Assembly (NCBI GenBank): GCA_016281815.1
Contig: JAEEJK010000072.1
Coordinates: 1 to 60,997, forward strand
DNA length: 60,997 nt
Source: Prevotella sp.
GTDB taxonomy: Bacteria > Bacteroidota > Bacteroidia > Bacteroidales > Bacteroidaceae
Direction: 5' to 3'
Shown here: one piece after another, positions 16,662 through 25,982 of the stretch
How the letters are laid out: each line of letters starts with the position of its first letter
How positions within the stretch are numbered: position 1 is the stretch's first letter
Made by a program: the position numbers and the translations under genes
The notes under the pieces: model-generated
What the model was told of the DNA's origin: nothing
What the model saw: only the letters and a program-made list of their open reading frames with translations
The model's database searches: none

Positions 16662-17294
16662 TCAGCGGGTGACAACCGGGCGGACAGTTCTGCCGTGGTC
16701 GCGGGTGCCGTAACTCGAGTAAGCGTTGCCCGAATAGAAGTTGAGGCTGTAGGCGCTGCCCGCACCCGACGGATACTGCGTGGACGACCAATAGTTGCCC
16801 CGTGAGCCGACATGGTCGAAGTCAGAGACATAGCGGCGACCCGCTGCCGGCAAAAAGATGCTGTTGCCATTGGTCTTACTGGTGAACTTGCCTCCATTGA
16901 CACCATTCACTATCGTCCATTCGTAGGTGCAGTTGTTGATCAATTCGTCCCGCTGCTCTTTTGACGGCATCACCCAAGAGCCACCCCACTTCACATGTGC
17001 GACGTCGTATTTCGTGCCGGCGATGTCATTGCCGAGGTCGTGGCAGGCATCCCATGACCCATCACTATGGGTATACATACCCCAACTGTAATCGGACTTT
17101 TCCTCCGTCTCGCCCCAGGCGTAATAACCGCCATAGACTTCCGGTTTGTCGGCACCCACATTGCAACATGCCCATTTGGTGCCGGAGGGCAGGCCGAGGT
17201 CGATCATGTGAGGATGATGATTGTCAGGACATGACTGTGCATTTACCTTGAATGTCACGAACAACAATGCGAAAAGAGTGAGTAGTTTTTTCAT
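16662..17294 (-). CDS. Secreted FISUMP-domain protein
   Basis: A 210-residue protein with a signal peptide (to FKVNAQS) and one FISUMP domain: CPDNHHPHMIDLGLPSGTKW, YYAWGETEEKSDYSW, WGGSWVMPSKEQRDELI and a C-terminal YWSSTQYPSG...GRTVRPV. The fold is probably C-type-lectin-like, which suggests ligand or glycan binding on the surface rather than catalysis. It is a paralogue of the truncated gene at 1-460 but lacks the half-dockerin and Ig-like parts. It is convergent with the GH5 gene and has its own promoter element at 17319-17326. Confidence 0.85.
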   Translation of the reverse strand: MKKLLTLFALLFVTFKVNAQSCPDNHHPHMIDLGLPSGTKWACCNVGADKPEVYGGYYAWGETEEKSDYSWGMYTHSDGSWDACHDLGNDIAGTKYDVAHVKWGGSWVMPSKEQRDELINNCTYEWTIVNGVNGGKFTSKTNGNSIFLPAAGRRYVSDFDHVGSRGNYWSSTQYPSGAGSAYSLNFYSGNAYSSYGTRDHGRTVRPVVTR

Positions 17295-17318
17295 TCGTTT
17301 TTATCAAATTCTTTGTTG

Positions 17319-17326
17319 CAAATTTA
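17319..17326 (-). promoter_or_regulatory. -7 promoter element of the FISUMP gene
   Basis: TAAATTTG on the minus strand, 25 bases upstream of the ATG at 17294. Confidence 0.5.
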
Positions 17327-17437
17327 GATAAAAATTGGGAATAATAAGCCAGAACAATAAAGAATTTCATTTTCCAAACCAGAAATCAAGGGGCAGTTGA
17401 AGAAAACTGGTCGCCAACTGACGTTGTACACCTTATC

Positions 17438-17451
17438 GACCTATGTAGGTC
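17438..17451. promoter_or_regulatory. Short palindrome upstream of the C1 peptidase
   Basis: GACCTA-TG-TAGGTC has perfect 6-base arms and lies about 48 bases upstream of the -7 element at 17499. It is a possible operator; no regulator is implied by context. Confidence 0.3.
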
Positions 17452-17498
17452 CGTCGTAAAAAAAGGACGAATTATTTTGTGCTCCGAATGATTATTCG

Positions 17499-17506
17499 TA
17501 TCTTTG
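17499..17506 (+). promoter_or_regulatory. C1 peptidase -7 promoter element
   Basis: TATCTTTG lies 22 bases before the ATG at 17529. Confidence 0.6.
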
Positions 17507-17528
17507 ACTGCGAATAAGCATATCTGAC

Positions 17529-18722
17529 ATGAAAAGAACCATTATCCTACTGACCATCCTGGCCATGGCAGGAATCAACGCCAATGCACAGGACAAAAAA
17601 CCTGCCGACGAACAGGCACTCCGCTTCACCACCATCAAGGAGAACGCCATCACCCCCGTGAAGAACCAAAACCGCAGCGGCACATGCTGGGCCTACGCCT
17701 CCATGGGCTATTTCGAGAGTGAGATCCTTCGCAAGACCGGCAAGACCTACGACCTCAGCGAAATGTTTGTGGCCAACAAGGATTATATGGACTGCGCCGT
17801 CTATCATGTGCGCATGCAAGGGAGCAGCCGATTCTCTGAAGGCGGTTCGATGACCGATGCCCTTGAGGTGGCACGCAACTATGGTCTCTGCCCCGAGACA
17901 GCCATGGCAGCACCCGGTTCGCTCACCGGTGACTCACTGGCCAATTTCACCGAGTTTTTCAGTTTGCTGGAACCTTATGTCGCCTCAGTGGTGAAGAGCA
18001 GCGAGAAGAAAATCTCTCCACAGTGGAAACAAGGCATGCAAGGCATCCTCGACGCCTATCTGGGCGAGTGTCCAAAATCTTTTGTCTACGAAGGCAAGAC
18101 CTATACCCCCCAAACCTTCGCCCAAAGCCTCGGCCTTGATTTTGACGACTATATCAGTGTGACCAGTTTCACCCATCACCCCTTCCACACCCGGTTTGCC
18201 ATCGAGGCACCCTACAAATGGCGGCACAGTCTGAGTTACAATGTACCCATGGATGAGATGATGCGCATCATCGACGACGCGCTGGAGGCAGGCTATACCG
18301 TGGCCTGGGGAGGTGACGTGAGCGAAGACGGTTTCACCCGTACCGGCATCGCCCTCGCCTGCGACTTGAAGCGCGTGCAGGATCTTACCGGCAGCGACGC
18401 CGCCCGCTGGCTCCGACTGACCTCCACTGAGAAAGGGAGCCAACTGAAGAAGTTGGGAGCAGGGGTGCCCGAGATCACCCCCACCCAGGAGCGCCGTCAG
18501 GAGCGCTTCGACAGCCATGAGATGACCTACGACCATGTGATGCTCATCTACGGCACAGCCCGCGATCAGAACGGACGCGAATACTATATGGTAAAGAACT
18601 CCTGGGGCCAAACCGGTGACCATGCCGGCATCTGGTATATGTCCAAGAACTATATCGCCGACAACACCATCTATGTCGTCATCAACAAGCATGCCCTCCG
18701 CCAGCCCCTTCAGGCACGCTGA
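17529..18722 (+). CDS. Exported C1B-family cysteine peptidase (bleomycin hydrolase/PepC type)
   Basis: A 397-residue papain-fold aminopeptidase with a signal peptide (ending ININANAQ-like, near residue 21). The catalytic Cys lies in NRSGTCWAYASMG with the oxyanion Gln just upstream (VKNQNRSG). The catalytic His is in YDHVMLIYGTA and the Asn in YYMVKNSWGQ. Most PepC enzymes are cytosolic; the exported form is common in Bacteroidota and suggests periplasmic or extracellular peptide trimming. The PL11 gene starts 50 bases downstream on the same strand, so the two may share a transcript. Confidence 0.92.
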   Translation: MKRTIILLTILAMAGINANAQDKKPADEQALRFTTIKENAITPVKNQNRSGTCWAYASMGYFESEILRKTGKTYDLSEMFVANKDYMDCAVYHVRMQGSSRFSEGGSMTDALEVARNYGLCPETAMAAPGSLTGDSLANFTEFFSLLEPYVASVVKSSEKKISPQWKQGMQGILDAYLGECPKSFVYEGKTYTPQTFAQSLGLDFDDYISVTSFTHHPFHTRFAIEAPYKWRHSLSYNVPMDEMMRIIDDALEAGYTVAWGGDVSEDGFTRTGIALACDLKRVQDLTGSDAARWLRLTSTEKGSQLKKLGAGVPEITPTQERRQERFDSHEMTYDHVMLIYGTARDQNGREYYMVKNSWGQTGDHAGIWYMSKNYIADNTIYVVINKHALRQPLQAR

Positions 18723-18772
18723 CACCAAGGACACCACCATTTTTCCAAGAACGCTCACCATCTTAAGACCCA

Positions 18773-20701
18773 ATGACCACACGATTATTCCTCAGCCTTT
18801 TCTGTGCCGTATGGGGATGCCAAGTGCTGCATGCCCAACCCCGCTACGACTTCTCCCGACTTCATACCGAGCGTCTTGACAGAGGGGTGGTCGCCATCCG
18901 TCAGGACGACAGTCATGTGGTGATCAGTTGGCGCACGCTGAAGACAGACTCCAAAGGACAAGCCTTTGACATCTACCGCGACGGGAAGAAACTGAACACC
19001 CAACCTCTTATCGAGGGAGGCACATTTTACACCGATGAACTGCCTCAGGGACAGACCGCGCTGTATGAAGTGAGAGGCGGTGAAGTGAGCGGGACATTCA
19101 CTCTGAAAGCAGATGCCCCACAAGGTTATATCCCCTTGAAACTCAACAAGCCCAAAGGCGGCACCACACCCGAGGGATGGCCCTATTCCTACATCGCCAA
19201 TGATGCCAGCGTCGCTGATGTGGACGGTGACGGACAATATGAAATCATCCTCAAATGGGACCCCACCAACTCACGCGACAACGCTCATGACGGTTTCACC
19301 GGTCCCACCCTGTTTGACTGCTACCGCCTGAACGGAGAACACCTGTGGCGCATCAACCTCGGGAGGAACATCAGGAGCGGAGCCCACTATGTGCCCTTCA
19401 TCGTTTACGACCTCGATGGCGACGGCAAGGCAGAACTGGCCGTGAAGACCGCCGACGGCACCACCGACGGAAAAGGAAATGTCATCGGAGACCCTGATGC
19501 CGACTACCGCGAAGGTGTTGCCGAGGCCCTCGCCCACCCCATCGACACCACCCAAATGCAAGACCGGCGGTACAGACGGATGAGAGGCAACCGTCCCGCA
19601 AAAGAGGGACGCATCCTCAGCGGACCTGAATATATCACCATCTTCAACGGTCTGACCGGCGAAGCCATGGACACCAAGCCCTATGTGCCTGAGCGAGGCG
19701 ACCTCAGTGCATGGGGCGATGAAAGAGGCAACCGCTCGGAACGCTATCTCGCCGCAGTAGGCTACCTTGACGGCCACCATGCCTCCGTCATTTTCTGCCG
19801 AGGCTACTACACCCGCACGGTGCTCGCCGCATGGGACTGGGATGGGCACCAACTGAAACAGCACTGGGTGTTCGACACCAACAACCCGGAATGGAAAGAC
19901 TATGCCGGACAAGGCAACCACAACCTGCGTGTGGCCGATGTTGACGGCGACGGCTGCGACGAAATCACCTACGGTTCGATGGCCGTCGACCATGACGGAC
20001 GAGGCCTCTACAACACCGGCATGGGACACGGCGACGCCATCCACCTCACCGCCTTCGACCCCACGACCGATGAGTTGCAGGTGTGGGACTGCCATGAGAA
20101 CAAACGTGACGGCAGCGATTTCCGCGATGCCCGCACCGGTAAAGTGATTTTTCAGATACCGAGCAACGAAGATGTGGGGCGTGCCATGGCAGCCGACATC
20201 GACCCCACCCACCCCGGTGTGGAGATGTGGAGTTCCGACAGCCACGGCATCCGCAACATCAAAGGCGAGGTCATCACTGCCGGAAGCCAAGCAGACAACA
20301 ACACCCACGTGATGTTCGGAGGCGCGAGGGTGTCGGTGAATTTCGGCATTTGGTGGGACGGCGACCTGCTGCGCGAACTGCTCGACCACGAGACGGTGAC
20401 CAAATACAACTGGCAGACACACCGGGCCGATGTCCTGCAACATTTTGATGGCTGCCAGTTCAACAACGGCACGAAGTCCAACCCCTGTCTCTCTGCCGAC
20501 ATCATCGGCGACTGGCGGGAGGAGGTCATCACCCGTGACAGGCAGTCTGAGGAACTGCGCATCTACGTCACTACCATCCCTACTGACCACCGCATCAATT
20601 GTCTGATGCAAGACATTCCCTACCGCCTCTCCGTGGCCACAGAGAACGTGGGGTACAACCAACCCCCGGAGACAGGCTTTTATTTGGGAAACCTCCCCTA
20701 A
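18773..20701 (+). CDS. PL11 rhamnogalacturonan lyase
   Basis: A 642-residue secreted polysaccharide lyase that cleaves the rhamnogalacturonan I backbone by beta-elimination. After a signal peptide (to VLHAQ) comes an N-terminal fibronectin-like region (RGVVAIRQDDSHVVISWRTL). An eight-bladed propeller follows, with repeated calcium loops of DxDGDG type (VADVDGDGQYE, VYDLDGDGKAE, VADVDGDGCDE) and the hallmark WPYSYIANDASVADVDGDG. The C-terminal three residues and the stop codon are encoded by the first unit of a 31-base repeat array (20691-20826), so the native stop was replaced. The GH78 rhamnosidase at 48088-51075 would act on its products. Confidence 0.93.
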   Translation: MTTRLFLSLFCAVWGCQVLHAQPRYDFSRLHTERLDRGVVAIRQDDSHVVISWRTLKTDSKGQAFDIYRDGKKLNTQPLIEGGTFYTDELPQGQTALYEVRGGEVSGTFTLKADAPQGYIPLKLNKPKGGTTPEGWPYSYIANDASVADVDGDGQYEIILKWDPTNSRDNAHDGFTGPTLFDCYRLNGEHLWRINLGRNIRSGAHYVPFIVYDLDGDGKAELAVKTADGTTDGKGNVIGDPDADYREGVAEALAHPIDTTQMQDRRYRRMRGNRPAKEGRILSGPEYITIFNGLTGEAMDTKPYVPERGDLSAWGDERGNRSERYLAAVGYLDGHHASVIFCRGYYTRTVLAAWDWDGHQLKQHWVFDTNNPEWKDYAGQGNHNLRVADVDGDGCDEITYGSMAVDHDGRGLYNTGMGHGDAIHLTAFDPTTDELQVWDCHENKRDGSDFRDARTGKVIFQIPSNEDVGRAMAADIDPTHPGVEMWSSDSHGIRNIKGEVITAGSQADNNTHVMFGGARVSVNFGIWWDGDLLRELLDHETVTKYNWQTHRADVLQHFDGCQFNNGTKSNPCLSADIIGDWREEVITRDRQSEELRIYVTTIPTDHRINCLMQDIPYRLSVATENVGYNQPPETGFYLGNLP

Positions 20702-20826
20702 CCCCTCCAAAGGAGGGGGATACCTCCCCTAGCCCCTCCAAAGGAGGGGGATACCTCCCCTAGCCCCTCCAAAGGAGGGGGATGAAAAACTTTCCAAGGG
20801 GGAGAAAAACCTTTTAAAGGAGGGGA
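20691..20826. repeat. Tandem array of a 31-base C-rich palindromic repeat
   Basis: Three near-identical 31-base units (20691-20721, 20722-20752, 20753-20783) each read ACCTCCCCTAnCCCCTCC followed by AAAGGAGGGGGAT. Degenerate pieces follow to 20826. Each unit can fold as CCCCTCC/GGAGGGG. The array begins inside the last codons of the PL11 gene. Confidence 0.9.
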
Positions 20827-20906
20827 ATATGGGGGAAAGGAATGATTTATTGCGTCCTTTTGGCGATTTTTGGGGTGTTATATGCCGAAAAAAGCGTAAA
20901 AATGAT

Positions 20907-20914
20907 TATGTTTG
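20907..20914 (+). promoter_or_regulatory. GH3 gene -7 promoter element
   Basis: TATGTTTG lies 57 bases before the ATG at 20971. It argues against longer N-terminal extensions starting near 20842. Confidence 0.6.
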
Positions 20915-20970
20915 CAAGAGATTTCAGAGAAATACCAGAACTTTTATACCTAAACCAACATCCTTATCAG

Positions 20971-23439
20971 ATGAAAAACTATTTGTTAGCCGCTGTCCTG
21001 TTATTGGCAGGCAGCACTTACGCACAAAAACCGGCCATCCCACGAGATGCGGCCATTGAGTCGAAAATCGAGAAGACCCTCTCCAAGATGACGCTCGACG
21101 AGAAAGTGGGTCAGATGCTCGAACTCAACCTTGACCTCATGGGAAATATGACCGTGGAGAATGCCAAAATCGACCGTGAGAAGGTGCGCTCGGTGCTTCA
21201 GCAGTATGGCACGCCCCCTCAGGAAATCGACAAACTCGTCAAGATGACCGACCAGCAGATCATCGACCGCCTGGGCAGTTACCCTGTGGACATCTATCAG
21301 GGAGACACCCATCGGGTGTGGAAAATCAACGAGACGATGCTCGACACCCTTCTGTCGAAATACAAGGTGGGCTCCATCCTCAATGCTCCCGGTTCGCGTG
21401 CCCCCACCCTCGCCCAATGGCAGGAATGGATCAGCCTCATCCAGAAGAAGTCGATGAAGCATATCGGCATCCCCGACATCTATGGTCTCGACCACAACCA
21501 TGGCGTGACCTACATCCAAAATGGCACCCTCTTCCCCCAGCCCATCAATCTTGCCGCCTCGTTCAACACCGAGTTGGCCCGCACCGGGGCTGAGATTACC
21601 GCCTATGAGAGCCGTGCCGGCAACTGCCCCTGGGTCTACAACCCCGTCCTCGACCTGGGCAGAGACCCCCGCTGGTCACGCATCTGGGAGAGTTTCGGCG
21701 AGGATGCCATCGTCAATGCCCGGATGGCAGAGGCTGAGATTCTCGGTTATCAGGGAAATGACCCCAACCATCTTGGTCCGTATCATGTCGCCACCAGCGT
21801 GAAGCACTACTTTGCCTATGGCGCTCCCTTCAGCGGCAAAGACCGCACCCCCGCCTACATCTCACCCGCTATGCTGCGTGAGAAATACTTTGAGCCATTC
21901 AAGGCTGCCATCCAGGCAGGTGCCCTCACCATCATGGTCAATTCAGCGAGCATCAACGGAGTTCCTGTCCATGCCAGTTACGAATACCTGACCAAATGGC
22001 TGAAGGAAGACCTGCAGTGGGACGGCATGATTGTGACCGACTGGGCCGACATCAACAACCTGTTCACCCGCGAGCGTGTCGCCAAGGACAAGAAAGACGC
22101 TATCCGCATCGCCATCAATGCCGGCATCGACATGTCGATGGATCCCTACAGCGTGGAGTTCTGCATCCTGCTCAAGCAACTGGTGCAGGAAGGCAAGGTG
22201 AGCATGAGCCGCATCGACGATGCCGTGCGCCGCATCCTTCGCGTCAAATACCGCCTCGGACTCTTCGACCGTCCCAACACTGGCGGCAAAGGATATGAGA
22301 AATTCGGTTCGGCTGAGTTTGCCGAGAAAGCCCTCCGCTCCGCCGAGGAAGGCGAGGTGCTGTTGAAAAACGAGGGGAACATCCTCCCCCTGGCCAAAGG
22401 GAAGAAAATCCTGCTTACCGGTCCCAACGCCAACCAGATGCGCTGTCTCAACGGCGGATGGAGTTACACATGGCAGGGGTCCAGAGCAGAGGACCTCGCC
22501 GAGAAATACAACACCATCTACGAGGCACTCTGCAACAAATACGGACAAGACAACGTCATCCTGGAGCAAGGTGTGACCTATAACGAAAACGGCGCCTATT
22601 ATGAAGAGAACGCCCCACAAATCGGCCGTGCCGTGGAAGCCGCCTCACAAGCCGACGTTATCATCGCCTGCATCGGAGAGAACAGTTATTGCGAGACCCC
22701 AGGCAACCTGACCGACCTGTGGCTGTCTGCCAACCAGCGTGACCTGGTGAAGGAACTTGCCAAGACCGGCAAGCCCATCATCCTCATCCTCAACGAGGGC
22801 CGTCCGCGCCTCATCACCGATATTGAGCCGCTGGCCAAGGCCGTGGTCGACATCCTGCTGCCTGGCAACTACGGAGCCGACGCTCTTGCCAACCTCCTTG
22901 CCGGAGACGCCAATTTCTCCGCCAAGATGCCCTACACCTACCCCCGTGAGATCAACTCGCTGGCCACCTATGACTACAAGGTAAGCGAAGAGGTCGGCAC
23001 GATGGCCGGTGCCTACAACTACGACGCGAAAGTGTCATTGCTGTGGCCCTTTGGCTATGGAATGAGTTACACCACTTTTGAATACAGCAACCTCAGGGTG
23101 GACAAGAAACAATTCGACTGCAACGATATGCTCACGGTGAGTGTTGACGTGAAGAACACGGGAAGCCGTATGGGCAAGGAAGCCGTACTGCTCTACAGCA
23201 GCGACCTCGTCGCCTCGATAGTTCCTGACAACAAGCGCCTGCGCGACTTCACCAAAGTGGAGTTGCAGCCCGGAGAGACCAAGACTGTCAGTTTCAAACT
23301 TCCCGCCAAGAGTCTTGCCTTTGTCGGTGCCGACGGCCGCTGGACACTCGAGGAAGGAGAATTCGACCTGAAGGTCGGACAACTCTCTCAGCGTGTGGAA
23401 TGCACCCAGACGAAGGTGTGGGAAGAGGCAAACATATAA
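20971..23439 (+). CDS. GH3 beta-glucosidase / beta-xylosidase-type exo-glycosidase
   Basis: An 822-residue exported family 3 glycoside hydrolase that releases terminal beta-linked glucose or xylose from oligosaccharides. The signal peptide is [19 protein letters not shown]. The N-terminal barrel contains [12 protein letters not shown] and the nucleophile Asp in [12 protein letters not shown]. The alpha/beta sandwich ([15 protein letters not shown] onward) and a C-terminal fibronectin III-like domain complete the standard three-part layout. The start at 20971 fits both signal peptide and promoter. The GH9 gene follows 63 bases downstream, separated only by a C-rich repeat, so cleavage of cellulose oligomers is a plausible joint role. 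Confidence 0.93.
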   Translation: MKNYLLAAVLLLAGSTYAQKPAIPRDAAIESKIEKTLSKMTLDEKVGQMLELNLDLMGNMTVENAKIDREKVRSVLQQYGTPPQEIDKLVKMTDQQIIDRLGSYPVDIYQGDTHRVWKINETMLDTLLSKYKVGSILNAPGSRAPTLAQWQEWISLIQKKSMKHIGIPDIYGLDHNHGVTYIQNGTLFPQPINLAASFNTELARTGAEITAYESRAGNCPWVYNPVLDLGRDPRWSRIWESFGEDAIVNARMAEAEILGYQGNDPNHLGPYHVATSVKHYFAYGAPFSGKDRTPAYISPAMLREKYFEPFKAAIQAGALTIMVNSASINGVPVHASYEYLTKWLKEDLQWDGMIVTDWADINNLFTRERVAKDKKDAIRIAINAGIDMSMDPYSVEFCILLKQLVQEGKVSMSRIDDAVRRILRVKYRLGLFDRPNTGGKGYEKFGSAEFAEKALRSAEEGEVLLKNEGNILPLAKGKKILLTGPNANQMRCLNGGWSYTWQGSRAEDLAEKYNTIYEALCNKYGQDNVILEQGVTYNENGAYYEENAPQIGRAVEAASQADVIIACIGENSYCETPGNLTDLWLSANQRDLVKELAKTGKPIILILNEGRPRLITDIEPLAKAVVDILLPGNYGADALANLLAGDANFSAKMPYTYPREINSLATYDYKVSEEVGTMAGAYNYDAKVSLLWPFGYGMSYTTFEYSNLRVDKKQFDCNDMLTVSVDVKNTGSRMGKEAVLLYSSDLVASIVPDNKRLRDFTKVELQPGETKTVSFKLPAKSLAFVGADGRWTLEEGEFDLKVGQLSQRVECTQTKVWEEANI

Positions 23440-23469
23440 CCTCCCCCTACCCCCTCCAAGGAGGGGGAT
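23439..23469. repeat. C-rich palindromic repeat abutting the GH3 stop codon
   Basis: A single 31-base unit (ACCTCCCCCTACCCCCTCC then AAGGAGGGGGAT) whose first base is the last base of the GH3 TAA stop. Confidence 0.8.
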
Positions 23470-23502
23470 GCCATTTATACACTTGAATTAATCTAATCAA
23501 CA

Positions 23503-25896
23503 ATGGAGATTATTATGATGAATAGAAGAATAATCAGACATCTATGGAGAGGGATTCTGGCAGTTGTGATGCTGTTGGTGCCCGCATCGGGCAGTGCGAC
23601 GAAACTACTGTCCCTCAACGTGATAGACAAGGAATACCTGATGGTGCATTTCCGCGACGGAGAGGTGCACTACCGCGATGACGGCACCGGACCGAGTGCC
23701 TATCTGGGTCATTCCTTTGCCGAAGGGGATGACACCCTGCTTGTGTTCGGAGAGCGGTTGAACACCGCCGCCGCGCAGCAAGCCTCGCAGTGGAAAATCA
23801 GTTCCACCGACGACACATCCTTTGGCAGCAAGGCACCTCTTGCCGTATGGCGCAAGAGCAAGCCGATGAATACCGACAATCGCCTGCAAAGCGAACTCGA
23901 CCACTGGCTGTTTCTGCAGTTGCCCCAACCGATGAAGCAAGGGCGCACCTACACCGTCACCATCCCCCAAGGTATCGGCAGCGACAAGGCGACCGCCAGC
24001 ATCCGTTTTGACATCTGGAACTCCCCGTCGGAAGCCATCCATGTGAATATCATCGGTTATTCCCCCTCGGAGAGCATCAAGGCCGCCGACCTCTACCAAT
24101 GGTTGGGCGACGGCGGTCAGCGCGACTACAAGGCATGGGAAGGCCGAAAGGTGTATCTCTACGATGTGAAGAGCGGCAAGAAGCAGCAAGCCGGCACGGT
24201 GAAGTTCTGGAAACCATCCTCTGCATCGTCACAGGAAGCAGGAGGCAAGAACCTCATTGGCAGCGATGTGTGGAACGTAGATTTCAAGTGCAGCCGTCCC
24301 GGCCGCTACCGTCTGGTGGTGGAGGATGTGGGGTGCAGCATGGACTTCGACGTGAGTCCGGCTGTCTATCACGAGCCCTTCCGTTACTCCGTGCGGGGAT
24401 ATTATTACATGCGTCTCGGAGAGCCTATTGACCCCGAGCACGTCACCCCCATCCCCCGTCAGCCGCAGTTCATCCCCGAAGTCGACCCCAAGGGCTTCAC
24501 CATCTACAAGACTGACTTCCACCCATGGAATCCCGAGTGGAGAGCCCTTCGCACCGATGTGTGGGACGAACCACATTTCAAGCCAGCGCTCCAATCCATC
24601 TTCTGGCGCCACCGTCTGCCCGGCAATCCCGTCGCCATCGATGTGAAAGGCGGTCATTCCGATGCCTTCGACTGGGACCGCCACCTTGCCCACGTCAGCA
24701 ACATCTACGACATGCTGCTGCCCTATCTGCTCACCAACGGTGCCTTGTCGGAAGACAACCTGGGCATCCGCGAGAGCGGCAATGGCATACCCGACCTGAT
24801 CGACGAAGCCCGCAACGAGGCCGACTTCTTCCTCAGCATCCGCGATGGTGAGGGCTACTCACAGGGAGTGACCAACCCCAGTTCCGAATGGACTATCATG
24901 TTCCAAGCAGGCTGCACAACGATGGCCGCCTGGGCCAATGCAGCCAACTGCGCCATCCTCGCCGATGCCTTCCGCATCCAGCACAACGACACGCTGCGTG
25001 CCTATTACACCGAGGAAGCCATCAAGGCTTTCCGCTATGCCAGCAAGCAAGAGAACCAGCAACTCGACGACATGCAAGACGTGGGAAGCATCAGCATGCG
25101 CGGCCGTGACTTCCGTCAGATGGCCGCCGCCTTCCTCTACAACGTCACCGGCGACACCGAGTGGGAAGACATCATGGTGAAGGAAAGCATGATCAAGGAC
25201 AACAAGTCGCTGCTGTTCAACAAGGGCCGCCAGGGCTTCTTCCCAGCCAACGCCACCAATGAGTTCAAGGCCGGGGAAATCGGCTTCAACCAGTTGTGGG
25301 CTGCCGCCGCCTATCTCATCTGTCCCCATCCGCGCCACCATGCCGACTTCTACCGGAATCTTCTTGCCAGCATCAACTCCCATGCCGAGCAATACAATGT
25401 GAGCCATTTCACGGAGCGTCCATCGCGCCGCACCGCCAACGACAGCAGATGGCAGACATCCCAGAACCTGCAGTTGGTGATGCTCGCCCACTTCATCGCC
25501 AACGACAAGGCATGCCGACAGCAGTTGGAGCATGCCATGTATACAGAGGCAGGATGGGCTCTGGGCCGCAATCCCGGAAACATCGTGGAAATGACGGGAT
25601 TGGGAGAGCGCCACATCACCGATGTCTACACCACCGGCCGCAACGACGGCACGCCGGGTTCTCACCCCGGCCAGACCCCCTTCAACGGCACCGAGACCTG
25701 GTCGCCAGGCAATGGCGGTGACGCCCGCATTCTCCTCAACCGTTGCTATCCCTCGTGGAACGATGGTGGCTGGCCCCGCCAGGAGTCCTATTTCAACCAA
25801 CGCTACATGTGGGTGAACGGAGAATTCACTCCTCGTGAGACCATGCGCGGAAAAATGGCACTCCTCGGTTATCTGTATGGCATACGCCAGAAATAA
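23503..25896 (+). CDS. GH9 endoglucanase/cellobiohydrolase-type enzyme with N-terminal Ig-like domain
   Basis: A 797-residue exported glycoside hydrolase. After a signal segment (to about residue 29) comes a CelD_N-type Ig-like domain (about 175-300). The (alpha/alpha)6 catalytic domain follows, with GGHSDAFDWDRH (the paired Asp of the family DAGD motif), GIPDLIDEARNEADFFLS, LGRNPGNIVEMTGLG and RNDGTPGSHPGQTP. The first roughly 140 residues form an additional beta region. The catalytic acid Glu is probably in WPRQESYFNQ, an atypical form of the family NE motif, so specificity may differ from classical cellulases. It lies next to the GH3 gene and could use its promoter. Confidence 0.88.
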   Translation: MEIIMMNRRIIRHLWRGILAVVMLLVPASGSATKLLSLNVIDKEYLMVHFRDGEVHYRDDGTGPSAYLGHSFAEGDDTLLVFGERLNTAAAQQASQWKISSTDDTSFGSKAPLAVWRKSKPMNTDNRLQSELDHWLFLQLPQPMKQGRTYTVTIPQGIGSDKATASIRFDIWNSPSEAIHVNIIGYSPSESIKAADLYQWLGDGGQRDYKAWEGRKVYLYDVKSGKKQQAGTVKFWKPSSASSQEAGGKNLIGSDVWNVDFKCSRPGRYRLVVEDVGCSMDFDVSPAVYHEPFRYSVRGYYYMRLGEPIDPEHVTPIPRQPQFIPEVDPKGFTIYKTDFHPWNPEWRALRTDVWDEPHFKPALQSIFWRHRLPGNPVAIDVKGGHSDAFDWDRHLAHVSNIYDMLLPYLLTNGALSEDNLGIRESGNGIPDLIDEARNEADFFLSIRDGEGYSQGVTNPSSEWTIMFQAGCTTMAAWANAANCAILADAFRIQHNDTLRAYYTEEAIKAFRYASKQENQQLDDMQDVGSISMRGRDFRQMAAAFLYNVTGDTEWEDIMVKESMIKDNKSLLFNKGRQGFFPANATNEFKAGEIGFNQLWAAAAYLICPHPRHHADFYRNLLASINSHAEQYNVSHFTERPSRRTANDSRWQTSQNLQLVMLAHFIANDKACRQQLEHAMYTEAGWALGRNPGNIVEMTGLGERHITDVYTTGRNDGTPGSHPGQTPFNGTETWSPGNGGDARILLNRCYPSWNDGGWPRQESYFNQRYMWVNGEFTPRETMRGKMALLGYLYGIRQK

Positions 25897-25940
25897 CCTC
25901 AAAAAAACCTAAAATAATTGCCTGTTTGGGCATTTATATG

Positions 25941-25948
25941 TAATTTTG
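25941..25948 (+). promoter_or_regulatory. tamB -7 promoter element
   Basis: TAATTTTG predicts transcription starting near 25955, just before the start-codon hairpin. Confidence 0.5.
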
Positions 25949-25958
25949 TAATCGTTTA

Positions 25959-25982
25959 GGGGGCATGGACATCCATGCCCCC
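25959..25982 (+). promoter_or_regulatory. Perfect hairpin containing the tamB start codon
   Basis: GGGGGCATGGA (25959-25969) and TCCATGCCCCC (25972-25982) are perfect 11-base complements separated by CA. The tamB ATG (25975-25977) lies in the 3' arm, so in RNA the start codon would be base-paired. Confidence 0.6.

Noticed and set aside
16662..17294. FISUMP protein as a target of a diversity-generating retroelement
   Set aside because: The C-terminal lectin-like part resembles such targets, but no reverse transcriptase, template repeat or A-biased variable region was seen nearby.
19271..20710. Long minus-strand open frame opposite PL11 (479 codons)
   Set aside because: Shadow frame produced by GC-rich third positions; PL11 is well supported by motifs.
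20842..20970. N-terminal extension of the GH3 protein
   Set aside because: It would precede the promoter element at 20907-20914 and bury the signal peptide; the ATG at 20971 is better.
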